Counted from the stretch's first letter, positions 24,346 through 33,536 are shown. The stretch is DNA of 64,000 bases from an uncultured Saprospiraceae bacterium (GCA_938015595.1 CALLPI010000008.1:248001-312000), one strand, 5' to 3'. A program made the numbers and translations. Notes: generated by a model from the sequence alone, not told the origin.

Positions 24346-27048
24346 TTGAATATACAGGCACACATATTGACCGGGCTACTCGCTATTGGCATGGCTTTGG
24401 TCGGGATGGCTCAAAGGCTGCCAGACAAAGGCGTGCCGTTGCTGGACAATTTTACCCCAGCGCAATATCATCACAAAGGGAAAGTGTGGGATATCAAATC
24501 AGCGCCTAATGGCATTGTTTACATGGCTGCTGACGGCGGGCTGCTGGAGTACGATGGCAAAAACTGGCGCAGTTTCAGAGGAAGCAAGGGATTTACTCGC
24601 TCGGTGTGGGTGGCTAATGACTCGCTTGTCTATACTGGCTCTGACCTTGACTTCGGTGTTTGGAAAAGAAATGCTTATCAGGTATTTGAGTACAATTCGT
24701 TGTATCCATTTCAGGAAGATGCTTCGGATATCAGCGAGGAGTTCTGGGATGTATATTCCTTATTGGGTAAAATCATCTTTGTATCCTCCCAAAACCTATA
24801 CCTGACAGGCGGCGATAACCAGCTCACCAGGATTCCAGCGCCAGATAAATTTACCGGTAGTTTTCCTGGCCGGGACGCCGTCTATCTGGCTGACGAAACG
24901 CAAGGGCTATTTCGGTTTAATGGATGGACCCTCAAGAAGGTATTTTCCTATCCAAGCGGCAAAACCCTACAAATATCAGGTATATACGAAGACGATAAGC
25001 ACCTGAGGATTGTGACCCGGAACGAAGGGTTATACATATTTTCATCGGGGGTACTGAAATCAGTGGATAATACCCTGTCTCGGGAGCTGCAATCCGCCAA
25101 TGTATTTTGTTTTGAATCCATTGGCGAGGCATACTGGGCTTTTGGCACAGTGCTGAAAGGGCTGTACATCACTGATCTGAACGGCAACATCTTACATCAC
25201 ATCAATAAGTACAAAGGATTGCCTCACAATACTGTACTGAGCCTGCATTACAGCCCTGTTGGTAAGTTGTGGATGGGCATGGAATACGGGGTATCGTCGC
25301 TCGATCTTCAGCATCCGCTTACCTATTTTTTCGACTATCGAGGAGATTTTGGTACGGGCTACACCGCCTTGCTCAAGGATGGGGTCTTCTATTTGGGAGC
25401 CAACCAAGGATTGTACCGAACTCAATGGAGCGCATTGGACAATACCTCTGACTTTCATCGCTTTGAGTTGGTACCCAACTCCGAAGGTCAGGTTTGGGCG
25501 CTAGCAAATGTAAAGGGCGCCGTGCTGGTGGGTCATGACCGCGGCTTGTTTGTTCTGGGTAAGGATGGGTTGCGGCAACTTAGCCCACAAAAGGGCGTAT
25601 GGACGATTTTACCCTACAAGCAGTATCTGCTCACCGGCCACTACAACGGCATTTCCGTTTTCCACAATGTTGGGGGCCAGTGGGCATTGCTCAAAAAAAT
25701 GGAGCTTATCCTGGGGTCGTGCAACCAGTTGATAGCAGAAAACGAGCACACTCTTTGGGTCAACATTCCCAACTACGGCATCATCAGGGCGGTATTGAAT
25801 AATGAATTGTACCCTACCGACAGGCAGATATTTCCCGTTTCAGATTTTGAGGGCGAAAACCTCTGTTTACTCAAGGACGAAGACGGCGTACTCGTACAGA
25901 CCAACCGGTTTCAGTACCGTTTTATCCCAGCAGATAAAAAGTTTGCCCCTGCTGAAGCACCTATGCCTCAGCCTCGGGTAAAGGCGCTGTTGCCAGGGGT
26001 GTATCAACCCATTGCCTTGCATCCTGACTACGAGTTTTACCCGGTCTTCAACGGCTTTGCCCTTCGCTATCGGCACAAACTCTCCGCACAGGCCAGCCCC
26101 AGTTACGTTTTGATGGCCAGGAGTATAGAGGCTTTCAACAATGAAGAGCAAGCGCAATTTTACCCCGGAGCGGTCATTCCCTACCGGCTTAACAACCTCC
26201 GTGTTGAGTTTAGTGTGCCTAACCAGGACGACGTTTGTTTTCAATACAAAACAGCGGAATCGGCCGAGTGGAAGCACTGGACACCCACCAATAAATTCGA
26301 GTTCTTTGGCTTGAAGCCTGGAGACTTCACCATACAAGCAAGAGCAAAGGTAAAAGATACCCTCACCACCGAAATCACCCTCCCTTTCAGGATTGCCGCG
26401 CCCTGGTACTTGTCCTGGTATGCCTACCTGGCCTACGGTACGGCGTTTGCCCTATTGGTTTTGCTCCTGCGCCATCGCCACACCAGGGCGCTGAAAAAGC
26501 AGCGCCAGCAGCTTTTGCTTCAGGAGCAGAATGCCCTGCGCGAGCAAGCCGAGCAACATGCCCAGGAACTCCTGCGCCTGGAACAGGAAAAACAAAGACT
26601 TGAATTAGAGCAACTCCGGCAGCAGCTCAAAAGTAAAACCATAGAACTGGCTGGCAAAGCCAAAGACAATGAAGCCAAAAACCGCCTGTTGCTCACCTTG
26701 AAGGAAAAACTGGAAAGTATCCAGAAAAATACTTCTGCCTTGCCTATGCGCTGGCGCGAAATCCAGGCACTTCTGGATGCCCACATCAGCGCGGAAGACA
26801 AAACCTTTGAAATCCAAATGGATGAGTTGCACCAGGAGTTCTACAAGAAGCTCAAGGAAAAGTTCCCCGGCTTATCCCTCAACGATCTGCGGCTGTGCGC
26901 CTACCTCAAAATCGGCCTCAATACCAAAGAAATAGCCGACCTGCTGAACGTACTGCCCTCCAGTGCTTTCATCACTCGCTCGCGCCTACGCAAAAAACTC
27001 GAACTCAAGCCCGAAGAGGATTTGTACGACTATCTGAACCGCATCTGA
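24346..27048 (+). CDS. membrane-spanning propeller/Y_Y_Y sensor with C-terminal LuxR-type HTH
   Basis: 900 residues using a TTG start at 24346, chosen because it completes a signal peptide (ILTGLLAIGMALVGMAQ); the first ATG would truncate it. Residues about 25-560 carry two-component-regulator propeller repeats (KVWDIKSAPNGIVYMAADGG, GKLWMGMEYGVSSLD), then a Y_Y_Y-like domain to about 680, a membrane helix at about 688-708, a long Gln/Glu-rich coiled coil (715-800) and a LuxR-like helix-turn-helix (LSLNDLRLCAYLKIGLNTKEIADLLN). There is no histidine kinase or receiver domain. It probably senses glucan oligomers in the periplasm and controls the adjacent operon directly from the membrane. Confidence 0.8.
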   Translation: MNIQAHILTGLLAIGMALVGMAQRLPDKGVPLLDNFTPAQYHHKGKVWDIKSAPNGIVYMAADGGLLEYDGKNWRSFRGSKGFTRSVWVANDSLVYTGSDLDFGVWKRNAYQVFEYNSLYPFQEDASDISEEFWDVYSLLGKIIFVSSQNLYLTGGDNQLTRIPAPDKFTGSFPGRDAVYLADETQGLFRFNGWTLKKVFSYPSGKTLQISGIYEDDKHLRIVTRNEGLYIFSSGVLKSVDNTLSRELQSANVFCFESIGEAYWAFGTVLKGLYITDLNGNILHHINKYKGLPHNTVLSLHYSPVGKLWMGMEYGVSSLDLQHPLTYFFDYRGDFGTGYTALLKDGVFYLGANQGLYRTQWSALDNTSDFHRFELVPNSEGQVWALANVKGAVLVGHDRGLFVLGKDGLRQLSPQKGVWTILPYKQYLLTGHYNGISVFHNVGGQWALLKKMELILGSCNQLIAENEHTLWVNIPNYGIIRAVLNNELYPTDRQIFPVSDFEGENLCLLKDEDGVLVQTNRFQYRFIPADKKFAPAEAPMPQPRVKALLPGVYQPIALHPDYEFYPVFNGFALRYRHKLSAQASPSYVLMARSIEAFNNEEQAQFYPGAVIPYRLNNLRVEFSVPNQDDVCFQYKTAESAEWKHWTPTNKFEFFGLKPGDFTIQARAKVKDTLTTEITLPFRIAAPWYLSWYAYLAYGTAFALLVLLLRHRHTRALKKQRQQLLLQEQNALREQAEQHAQELLRLEQEKQRLELEQLRQQLKSKTIELAGKAKDNEAKNRLLLTLKEKLESIQKNTSALPMRWREIQALLDAHISAEDKTFEIQMDELHQEFYKKLKEKFPGLSLNDLRLCAYLKIGLNTKEIADLLNVLPSSAFITRSRLRKKLELKPEEDLYDYLNRI

Positions 27049-27219
27049 GCGGGGCTGCGAAACGGAGCCATCAGCGCTGGGGGGGAGAAAAGGTAGCGGT
27101 CAAATCAAGTAAATCCGCTTGAATAGAATAGAAAAGAGGTACCTCAACGCCAGGCCAGCCCTGTAGTCTCTCCTTGGCTAAGCAGAGAAGAAAGCAAGAA
27201 CACTAGTATATCCTCACCT

Positions 27220-28143
27220 TCAATTCATCGTCAGATTCCGGAACACATCTTCCAGCCTGGTTTCTAGCGGGATGAGTTCGGTGAGTATCCAGCCCCGTTG
27301 TACGCAAAGTTGGAACACCTCCCTGGCTGCCGGCACCTCAGGCAGGCTCTGTATCTCCACGCGGCCAGCCTCGGCATCCAGAATGGCAGCCGTCTCTACT
27401 ACCTCCAATTGCAGAAGAGCATCCAGTGCTTGCGAGGGGTCTACCCCTTCAAGGCGAACTTGAAGCAGTTGCTTGCCCTGGGCTTGCTTGCGCAGAGTAT
27501 CGGCGGTGCCGTCGGCGGCAATGGTGCCTCGGTTGATGATGAGGATGCGGTCGCAGGTGGCTTCTACCTCGGGCAGGATATGGGTACTGAGAATAACGGT
27601 TTTCTCCTTGCCCAACTCGCGGATGAGCTGTCGGATTTCTACAATCTGATTGGGGTCGAGGCCAGTAGTTGGCTCGTCGAGGATGAGAATAGCGGGGTCG
27701 TGTATCATGGCCTGCGCCAGGCCCACGCGCTGGCGATAGCCTTTAGACAACTCACCGATGCGCTTGTGCTTTTCTACGTCTAAGCCGCACAGGCGCACCA
27801 TTTGGCGTATGCGCCCAGTTATGTCTGCTGGAGGTACTCCGTGCAGGGCGGCGCAGTAGGCCAGGTAGTCCATCACGGGCATGTCGAGGTAGAGTGGGTT
27901 GTTTTCGGGTAGGTAGCCAATGTGGCGGCGCATATCGTGCGAGCGTAGAGATTTGCCGCCGATGAAGATGTCTCCATCGTCAGGGGTGAGGTAGCCGGTG
28001 ATCATCTTCATGGTAGTAGTTTTGCCTGCGCCATTAGGCCCCAGAAACCCCAGGATTTCACCAGTTTTTACTTCAAAAGAAATGTGGTTGACGGCCGTTT
28101 GAGAGCCGTAGCGTTTAGTCAGGTTGTCAATCCGAATATTCAT
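27220..28143 (-). CDS. gldA: GldA-type ABC transporter ATP-binding protein
   Basis: 307 residues from the ATG at 28143; the longer upstream frame is non-coding leader that crosses into the ompA-like gene. Walker A is GPNGAGKTTT (35-44), the signature LSKGYRQRVGLAQA, Walker B ILILDEPTTGLDP and the switch histidine STHIL. Length and C-terminal extension (LETRLEDVFRNLT) match GldA, the ATPase of a transporter first linked to Bacteroidota gliding; the family overlaps with general export ATPases. No permease gene is adjacent. It shares a compact divergent promoter region with the OmpA-like gene. Confidence 0.82.
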   Translation of the reverse strand: MNIRIDNLTKRYGSQTAVNHISFEVKTGEILGFLGPNGAGKTTTMKMITGYLTPDDGDIFIGGKSLRSHDMRRHIGYLPENNPLYLDMPVMDYLAYCAALHGVPPADITGRIRQMVRLCGLDVEKHKRIGELSKGYRQRVGLAQAMIHDPAILILDEPTTGLDPNQIVEIRQLIRELGKEKTVILSTHILPEVEATCDRILIINRGTIAADGTADTLRKQAQGKQLLQVRLEGVDPSQALDALLQLEVVETAAILDAEAGRVEIQSLPEVPAAREVFQLCVQRGWILTELIPLETRLEDVFRNLTMN

Positions 28144-28174
28144 GTGAAAGTGCGTTTGGCCGGTAAGAATGCGC

Positions 28175-28194
28175 GGCAAAGTTATATCTTTGCC
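28175..28194. promoter_or_regulatory. divergent overlapping -7 elements within a palindrome
   Basis: GGCAAAG-TTATAT-CTTTGCC is a 7-bp inverted repeat. It contains a leftward TAACTTTG (28177-28184, complement) for gldA and a rightward TATCTTTG (28185-28192) for the OmpA-like gene, directly back to back. Both are perfect TAnnTTTG matches, 34 and 18 bases from their start codons. Confidence 0.7.
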
Positions 28195-28209
28195 TACAAA
28201 AAAGGAACT

Positions 28210-28881
28210 ATGAAGACCACGCGCCTCCTTTGGCTGTTGTTGAGCCTGACCCTCGTTGTATATCCCTCTTGCAAAACCAACCGAACGGTGAAAGGCGCTA
28301 TCATTGGCGGTACAGTAGGCGGTATAGCAGGCGGTGTCATTGGCAAAAAATCGGGCAATACTGCAGCCGGTATCATCATTGGTGCAGCCATCGGTGGTAC
28401 GGCAGGCGCATTCATCGGCCGATATATGGACAAACAAGCCGAAGAAATTCGACGCGATATGCGCGGCGCCCGTGTAGAGCGCGTGGGCGAGGGAATCCTC
28501 ATCACCTTCGACTCCGGCTTGCTATTTGATACTGGCTCAGCGGAACTGCGTAGCACCACCCGACAAAACCTCAACGAACTGTCGCGCATTCTTAAAAAAT
28601 ACAAGGATACCAACATCCTCATTCAAGGCCATACCGACAACACCGGCAGCACTGCGCTCAATCAGACACTCTCTGAAAACCGAGCGCGCGCCGTCAAGAA
28701 CTACCTCATGCGCCAGGGCATAGAGATTGCCAGGCTGCACGACATGGGCATGGGCGAGGAGTACCCCGTAGCCGAAAATACCACTGCCGAAGGCCGCCAG
28801 GCCAACCGCCGTGTGGAAGTAGCCATCTATGCCAATAAGAAACTCAAGCGCGCCGCCAAACGGGGCGATATCGGGGTGTAG
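28210..28881 (+). CDS. OmpA-family lipoprotein with glycine-zipper segment
   Basis: 223 residues from the ATG at 28210, preceded by AAAGGAA. The signal peptide ends YPSC (lipidated Cys21). Residues 29-75 are a glycine-zipper (GAIIGGTVGGIAGGVIG and a second half), followed by an OmpA/MotB peptidoglycan-binding domain (about 100-210) with LIQGHTDNTGS and NRRVEVAI. It would tether the outer membrane to peptidoglycan, like the YiaD/OprF group. It ends five bases from the convergent glycosyltransferase gene. Confidence 0.9.
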   Translation: MKTTRLLWLLLSLTLVVYPSCKTNRTVKGAIIGGTVGGIAGGVIGKKSGNTAAGIIIGAAIGGTAGAFIGRYMDKQAEEIRRDMRGARVERVGEGILITFDSGLLFDTGSAELRSTTRQNLNELSRILKKYKDTNILIQGHTDNTGSTALNQTLSENRARAVKNYLMRQGIEIARLHDMGMGEEYPVAENTTAEGRQANRRVEVAIYANKKLKRAAKRGDIGV

Positions 28882-28885
28882 CCAT

Positions 28886-30013
28886 TCACAGCAATTCTAT
28901 TAGGGCCTCCGTCATGGCCTTCCATGAGAAGCGATGTTTTTCGTGCTGCACGGCCTGCGTCATGGCAGTGCTGCGCTGGCCCACAAAAAAATCTCGGATA
29001 GCAGCAGCAATAGCCTCCGGCTGTGGGGCTGTTACATAGCCGCTTCGGCCGTGCGTTACAATTTCCGGCAGGCCGCCTACGTCAGTCACCAGCATGGGTT
29101 TTTCAAAATGATAGGCCAGCTGCGAGATACCGCTCTGTGTAGCCGAGCGGTAGGGCTGCGCCACCAGATCGGCAGCACCAAAATAGTAGCGTACTTCCTC
29201 AGTGGGAATATAGCGGTCGAACAGGCTAAGCCGGTTTCCAAGGCCCAACTCAGCTATCAGACTGCGATATCTGGCCTCGTTACCATAAAACTCACCAGCC
29301 ACGATGAGATGCACGTCCAGTTCGGTTATCTCTGGCCTGGCCATGGCTTCGAGCAGCAGATCAAGCCCCTTGTAGTCGCGGATGAAACCAAAAAATAGCA
29401 CATAGCCGCCAGCAGAAGGCAAGCCCAGCCGTTGTAAAGACACTTCTTTGCTGACTATTGGCCCGTAGTTGTCGTACACTGGATGGGGTACAAAGGCCAC
29501 GGGTTTGCCAGGAGCAAATTCGCGCAACTGCTGCTCCACTTTGCGCGACATGGCGATGAATGCGTCGGCAGCACCAGTAAACCATCGGGTGAGCAGGTGG
29601 TCGCCAGGGCGGTGTTCGTGCGGTACGAGATTATCTACCAGCGCCACTACCCGCGTATGGCCATTGCGCCGCGTTAGCCGCATGATGCTGCCTATGCACG
29701 GCGCCATGAACGGCAACCAGTAGCGAACCAGCAGCGCGTCGAAACGCCGGGCAGCTAGCCAGCGCCCCACCTGCAGCCAGTTTAGCGGGTTCACGGAGTT
29801 GACCAGAGGGCGTATGAGTAGGCCTTCCGGCGGGGCATCGTGGGTGTATTGCGTTTTGCCAGGAAACAGAATGGCAGGGTATTGGAGCGAAAAGGAAATA
29901 ATCTCTACCTCATGGCCTTCTTTTTGCAATTGCATAGCCAGGCGCTCGCTGGAGGCTGCAATACCGCCTCTGAGCGGATGCGCTGGCGAGAGTATGGCTA
30001 TTTGCTTGCTCAT
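28886..30013 (-). CDS. GT4-family glycosyltransferase
   Basis: 375 residues with a two-Rossmann GT-B layout. The N-terminus IAILSPAHPLRGGIA has the glycine-rich loop; the C-terminal half has VLFFGFIRDYKGLDLLLEA and the EX7E-like stretch from YRSATQSGISQLAYHFEKPMLV, typical of retaining GT4 enzymes. Sugar and acceptor are unknown. The start overlaps the GT2 stop by four bases (ATGA), placing it at the end of a leftward operon with a polyprenyl-sugar synthase-like GT2 and two DUF4199 proteins, so a glycan or glycolipid role is likely. Confidence 0.87.
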   Translation of the reverse strand: MSKQIAILSPAHPLRGGIAASSERLAMQLQKEGHEVEIISFSLQYPAILFPGKTQYTHDAPPEGLLIRPLVNSVNPLNWLQVGRWLAARRFDALLVRYWLPFMAPCIGSIMRLTRRNGHTRVVALVDNLVPHEHRPGDHLLTRWFTGAADAFIAMSRKVEQQLREFAPGKPVAFVPHPVYDNYGPIVSKEVSLQRLGLPSAGGYVLFFGFIRDYKGLDLLLEAMARPEITELDVHLIVAGEFYGNEARYRSLIAELGLGNRLSLFDRYIPTEEVRYYFGAADLVAQPYRSATQSGISQLAYHFEKPMLVTDVGGLPEIVTHGRSGYVTAPQPEAIAAAIRDFFVGQRSTAMTQAVQHEKHRFSWKAMTEALIELL

Positions 30014-30960
30014 GCGCGCCCGCTGTCTGTTTGTTTTTCAATTAGATAGTGATTGCGGTCGGGGGCGTTGCGCGTCACCAGTTCGGCCAGAAAGCCAGTG
30101 ACAAACAACTGCGTGCCAATGATGAGTGTCAGAATGCCAAAGTAGAAAAGTGGCCGGTTGGCTATGCCGTATGTTTGATATACTAGCTTGGCTATACTCA
30201 AATACGCTAAGATAATCAAACCCATCACAAAGAACACAATGCCCAGCATGCCGAAAAAGTGCATAGGGCGCTTGCCGAACTTGCCCACGAAAGTGACCGT
30301 AAGCAAGTCCAGAAACCCATTGATAAAGCGCTCTAGGCCAAACTTGGATACCCCGTACTTGCGGGGCCGATGCTGCACCACCTTCTCGCCAATGCGGCGA
30401 AAGCCCGCCCATTTAGCCAGCAGCGGGATGTAGCGGTGCATTTCGCCATATACTTCGATGCTCTTGACTACATCCAGCCGGTAGGCCTTGAGGCCGCAGT
30501 TGAAGTCGTGCAAGGGAATTTTGCTGATCCAGCGTGTTACGGCATTGAAAAAACGCGAGGGCATAGTTTTCGATAGGGGGTCGTGGCGCTGCTGCTTCCA
30601 GCCCGATACAATGTCGTAGCCGTCTTGCTGAATCATTTTGTAGAGTTCTGGGATTTCGTCAGGGCTGTCTTGCAGGTCGGCATCCATGGTGATGACTACC
30701 TGCCCCTGCGCCTGGGCAAAGCCTACTTGCAAAGCAGCCGATTTGCCATAGTTGCGCCGGAATTTGACGCCCCTCACCTGCGGATTGGCTCGGGCCAGAT
30801 GCTCAATTACCCGCCAGGAGGCATCCTGGCTGCCGTCGTCCACAAAAATTATTTCGTAAGAAAGCCCTTCTGCCTCCACTACGCGGCGAATCCAGGCTTC
30901 CAGTTCAGGCAGCGATTCTTCCTCGTTGAGCAGGGGAACTACCACGGATACCTCTATCAT
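30010..30960 (-). CDS. GT2-family glycosyltransferase, DPM1/GtrB-like
   Basis: 316 residues from the ATG at 30960. A GT-A domain (1-220) has IFVDDGSQD and the DXD-type motif Asp93-Ala-Asp95 in TMDADLQDSP; two C-terminal membrane helices (about 228-255 and 265-290) match GtrB/ArnC-like polyprenyl-phosphate glycosyltransferases. It should transfer a sugar to undecaprenyl phosphate at the inner membrane. Four-base overlaps tie it to both the preceding DUF4199 gene and the following GT4 gene. Confidence 0.88.
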   Translation of the reverse strand: MIEVSVVVPLLNEEESLPELEAWIRRVVEAEGLSYEIIFVDDGSQDASWRVIEHLARANPQVRGVKFRRNYGKSAALQVGFAQAQGQVVITMDADLQDSPDEIPELYKMIQQDGYDIVSGWKQQRHDPLSKTMPSRFFNAVTRWISKIPLHDFNCGLKAYRLDVVKSIEVYGEMHRYIPLLAKWAGFRRIGEKVVQHRPRKYGVSKFGLERFINGFLDLLTVTFVGKFGKRPMHFFGMLGIVFFVMGLIILAYLSIAKLVYQTYGIANRPLFYFGILTLIIGTQLFVTGFLAELVTRNAPDRNHYLIEKQTDSGRA

Positions 30961-31469
30961 CGGCTGCGCTCTCTTTTGATAAATAACGCCATTATAGCCG
31001 ACAAAATAAAGCCAAAAATGAGACGCCACATAAAATCCAGTGTCGAATTGCGGAAATTTACCCGTAGGTCTTCAGCTTTGAGTTGCTCCATGGCATCCTG
31101 CATCTCGTTCATGCCGAGTTTTTGCGCCACCCAGCGCGATTGTTCCATGAGGACTTCCCGCTGGATTTCCGGTAGTTGGGGGTTCACATAGTTGAACATT
31201 ACGTAGAAAAACGCCAAGTATATGAGGCTAGCCAGCACGTACACGCCGAAAGCAGGGCGCACTGCCTGCCTGAACGTGAAGGAGCCTTCCGCATTGCGGC
31301 GTGCAGCTAGGGCGGCAGCAGCCATACACACAATGAAAATGAGCCGATAGCTCCACTGTACCACTACGTGAAACAGCAAAGGTGGATCTATAAGGTAAAA
31401 CACAAGCAGATATACTGCCGTACCTGCTCCTGCATACAAACCGTATTGAATAATGTAGCGATTGTCCAT
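30957..31469 (-). CDS. DUF4199 membrane protein, copy 1
   Basis: 170 residues from ATG 31469. Four hydrophobic helices: about 7-29, 35-58, 76-98 and near 147-165, with an amphipathic acidic segment between helices 3 and 4. This is the pattern of the Bacteroidota DUF4199 family, whose function is unknown. It is overlapped at both ends by its operon neighbours and is a diverged paralogue of the next upstream gene. Confidence 0.75.
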   Translation of the reverse strand: MDNRYIIQYGLYAGAGTAVYLLVFYLIDPPLLFHVVVQWSYRLIFIVCMAAAALAARRNAEGSFTFRQAVRPAFGVYVLASLIYLAFFYVMFNYVNPQLPEIQREVLMEQSRWVAQKLGMNEMQDAMEQLKAEDLRVNFRNSTLDFMWRLIFGFILSAIMALFIKRERSR

Positions 31470-32038
31470 CAATGGCGCGGCGGGTCTTTTTTCATGATGG
31501 CTGCCCCGATGAGCGCAAAGATAGCCCCGCTGAAAAGACCACCAAAAAGGGCGCTAATGGTCAAAAAGATCGGGCTGGTGAATATCTTCGTCATTTTCAC
31601 GGCGTTGTCAATTTGCTCATCGTCCAAGCCTTGCTCTTCCATCTTCGAAATGCCTTCATTTATAGCGGTTTCCATAATGTCAGGTGCAATAACCGTCATG
31701 TAAATAGCAGTAAAAATGGCCGAGAATACAGCTACGACCAGCGCCACTAGGAAACCGGTGAAAAATGCCTCGCCAAACGTAATGAAACCGTCGCGCTGCT
31801 GGTCGCGGTACTGTTTGATACCCGAGACGATAACGCCAAGCGAAATAGCCCAACCCAGCAACATGCTGAGCAAATTGGTAGCACTAAAACTGTTCTTGAA
31901 ATCAGTAAGCCCAGCCACGTGCCAAACCATAGTTAAGGCAGCACTGGCTAAACCGCCAATAACACCCCAGCGAATGGCCACTGGCCATTTGGAAGGCGCC
32001 GGCCCAGATGCCATGATTGGATTGTCAATAGTTGTCAT
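31469..32038 (-). CDS. DUF4199 membrane protein, copy 2
   Basis: 189 residues from the ATG at 32038. Four predicted helices with the family-typical YRDQQRDGFITFGEAFFTGF segment between helices 2 and 3 and a conserved acidic loop (GISKMEEQGLDDEQ). It is the first gene of the DUF4199-DUF4199-GT2-GT4 set and lies 64 bases downstream of the dihydroorotase-like gene on the same strand. Function unknown. Confidence 0.8.
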   Translation of the reverse strand: MTTIDNPIMASGPAPSKWPVAIRWGVIGGLASAALTMVWHVAGLTDFKNSFSATNLLSMLLGWAISLGVIVSGIKQYRDQQRDGFITFGEAFFTGFLVALVVAVFSAIFTAIYMTVIAPDIMETAINEGISKMEEQGLDDEQIDNAVKMTKIFTSPIFLTISALFGGLFSGAIFALIGAAIMKKDPPRH

Positions 32039-32102
32039 AAGACTCAAATTTTAGGTTTTTGCTCCAAATATCGCATTTGCTGCTGTCTATGGCAACTATT
32101 TT

Positions 32103-33377
32103 TTACAAACGGTCAAAGATTCGGTACCTATGCCCTTTTATCACTCCCAAAACGCGCCCCTGCATACGTTGCCCGACGAAGGGCGAGTTGGCTGATTTGG
32201 AGCGAATATCCGCCAGTTGAAACGTCCACTCAGTGCGGGGGTCAAAAACAGTAAGATCGGCTGGCTCCTCCACAGCAATGCGCGGCACGGGCAAGCCAAA
32301 TACCTCGCGCGGGCGGCAAGCCAACCAATGAACTATTTGTGTTGGGCTAAACCGCTCGTCCAAGTGGGTATATAATGCAGGCAGTGCGGTTTGCAGGCCA
32401 AGGGCACCAAACGCTGCATAGGGAAACTCCCGATCCTTCACCTCAGTATCTAGGGGTACATGATTGCTGAAGATGAAGTCGATTGTGCCATCCAGTAGCC
32501 CTTCGATGAGTGCTTCTCGATCGTCGTCACTGCGCAGCGGCGGCAGTACTTTGTATAAGGCGTCAAAGCCAGCCAGCGCTTCGTCCGTAAACAAAAGGTT
32601 CATGACAGCTACGGAGGCCGTCACACGCAGGCCTGCTTTTTTGGCTTGGCGTACTCGTTCTACAGCGCCTGCTGCTGACAGCCCCACCAAGTGCAAGCGT
32701 GAGCCGGTGTACTCTAGCAGGCGCAAGTCGCGCTCTACCATCAGTTCTTCGGCCAGCGCTGGTATACCGCGCATCCCTAGCCAGGCGCTAATATGCCCTT
32801 CGTGCAGTTGACCACCAGCTGCTAAGGTTTGATCGGTGGGGTGGTTTACCACAATGCCGTCGAAGGCCATGACGTACTGTAAGCCTCGCATCATCAGGCC
32901 TGCATGTTGCACTGGCAGTAGGCCATCGCCAAAGGCTATAGCGCCAGCGGCCCGCATGTCCATCAGCTCAGCTATGTCTTTGCCTTTACATTCTACTGAC
33001 AGTGCCCCCAGGGGGTATATATCCACTGGCAATTCACTTTGGCGGCGCATCAGGTAAGCCACTTCGCTCTTGGAATGAACTGGGGGGTTGGTGTTTGGGA
33101 AGGTAATCAAGGTGGTGAATCCGCCAGCCAGGGCGGCTTCGCTCAGGCTGTGCAGGTCTTCGCGGTATTCATGGCCAGGGTCGCCGCTTTGCACCCCAAA
33201 ATCGAGCAGGCCGGGACAACACCAGGCGCCATTAGCTTCTAGCACTTGAGCGCCATCTACCGCCAGCGAGGGAGCCATGGCAGCAATGCGGCCTTGCTGT
33301 ATGTGTATGTCCATCGCGGCTTGATGCGCTGGCGAGGCTGGGTCTATGACCACCACCTGGCGAAGCAGTAAGTCCAT
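32103..33377 (-). CDS. catalytically degenerate dihydroorotase-like protein
   Basis: 424 residues from the ATG at 33377 (preceded by AGGAGAG). The amidohydrolase fold is complete (CCPGLLDFGVQSGDPG, GFTTLITFPNTNPP, SNHVPLDTEVKD), but key residues of active dihydroorotase are missing: the metal-binding HxH is Gly61-Val-Gln63 and the SDHAPH motif reads SNHVPL. It is therefore probably not a catalytic PyrC. Comparable inactive homologues act as structural partners of aspartate transcarbamoylase in some bacteria; that role is inferred. It heads the leftward run with the DUF4199 and glycosyltransferase genes. Confidence 0.8.
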   Translation of the reverse strand: MDLLLRQVVVIDPASPAHQAAMDIHIQQGRIAAMAPSLAVDGAQVLEANGAWCCPGLLDFGVQSGDPGHEYREDLHSLSEAALAGGFTTLITFPNTNPPVHSKSEVAYLMRRQSELPVDIYPLGALSVECKGKDIAELMDMRAAGAIAFGDGLLPVQHAGLMMRGLQYVMAFDGIVVNHPTDQTLAAGGQLHEGHISAWLGMRGIPALAEELMVERDLRLLEYTGSRLHLVGLSAAGAVERVRQAKKAGLRVTASVAVMNLLFTDEALAGFDALYKVLPPLRSDDDREALIEGLLDGTIDFIFSNHVPLDTEVKDREFPYAAFGALGLQTALPALYTHLDERFSPTQIVHWLACRPREVFGLPVPRIAVEEPADLTVFDPRTEWTFQLADIRSKSANSPFVGQRMQGRVLGVIKGHRYRIFDRL

Positions 33378-33490
33378 GCTCTCCTGAAATTTATGGCAAA
33401 CATTCAAAAAAAATCCCGATACCTGCAAGCGAAAAGGGTTTTCCTGCAATTGGAATGTTGGTCAAAAGGCGCTATTTTATGCCTCGACTC

Positions 33491-33536
33491 GCCAAGTTTG
33501 GTGCATGATTTACAGTTGTTGTGCACAAAACTTGGC
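33491..33536. repeat. dispersed palindromic repeat, copy 3 (46 bp)
   Basis: GCCAAGTTTGGTGCATGATT ... GTTGTGCACAAAACTTGGC; the arms pair over 14-15 bases with one mismatch (TTTGG against the expected TTTTG). The loop is diverged (ACAGTTG instead of GCGGATG). It lies upstream of the dihydroorotase-like gene, on its opposite side from copies 1 and 2 relative to gene direction. Confidence 0.85.
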
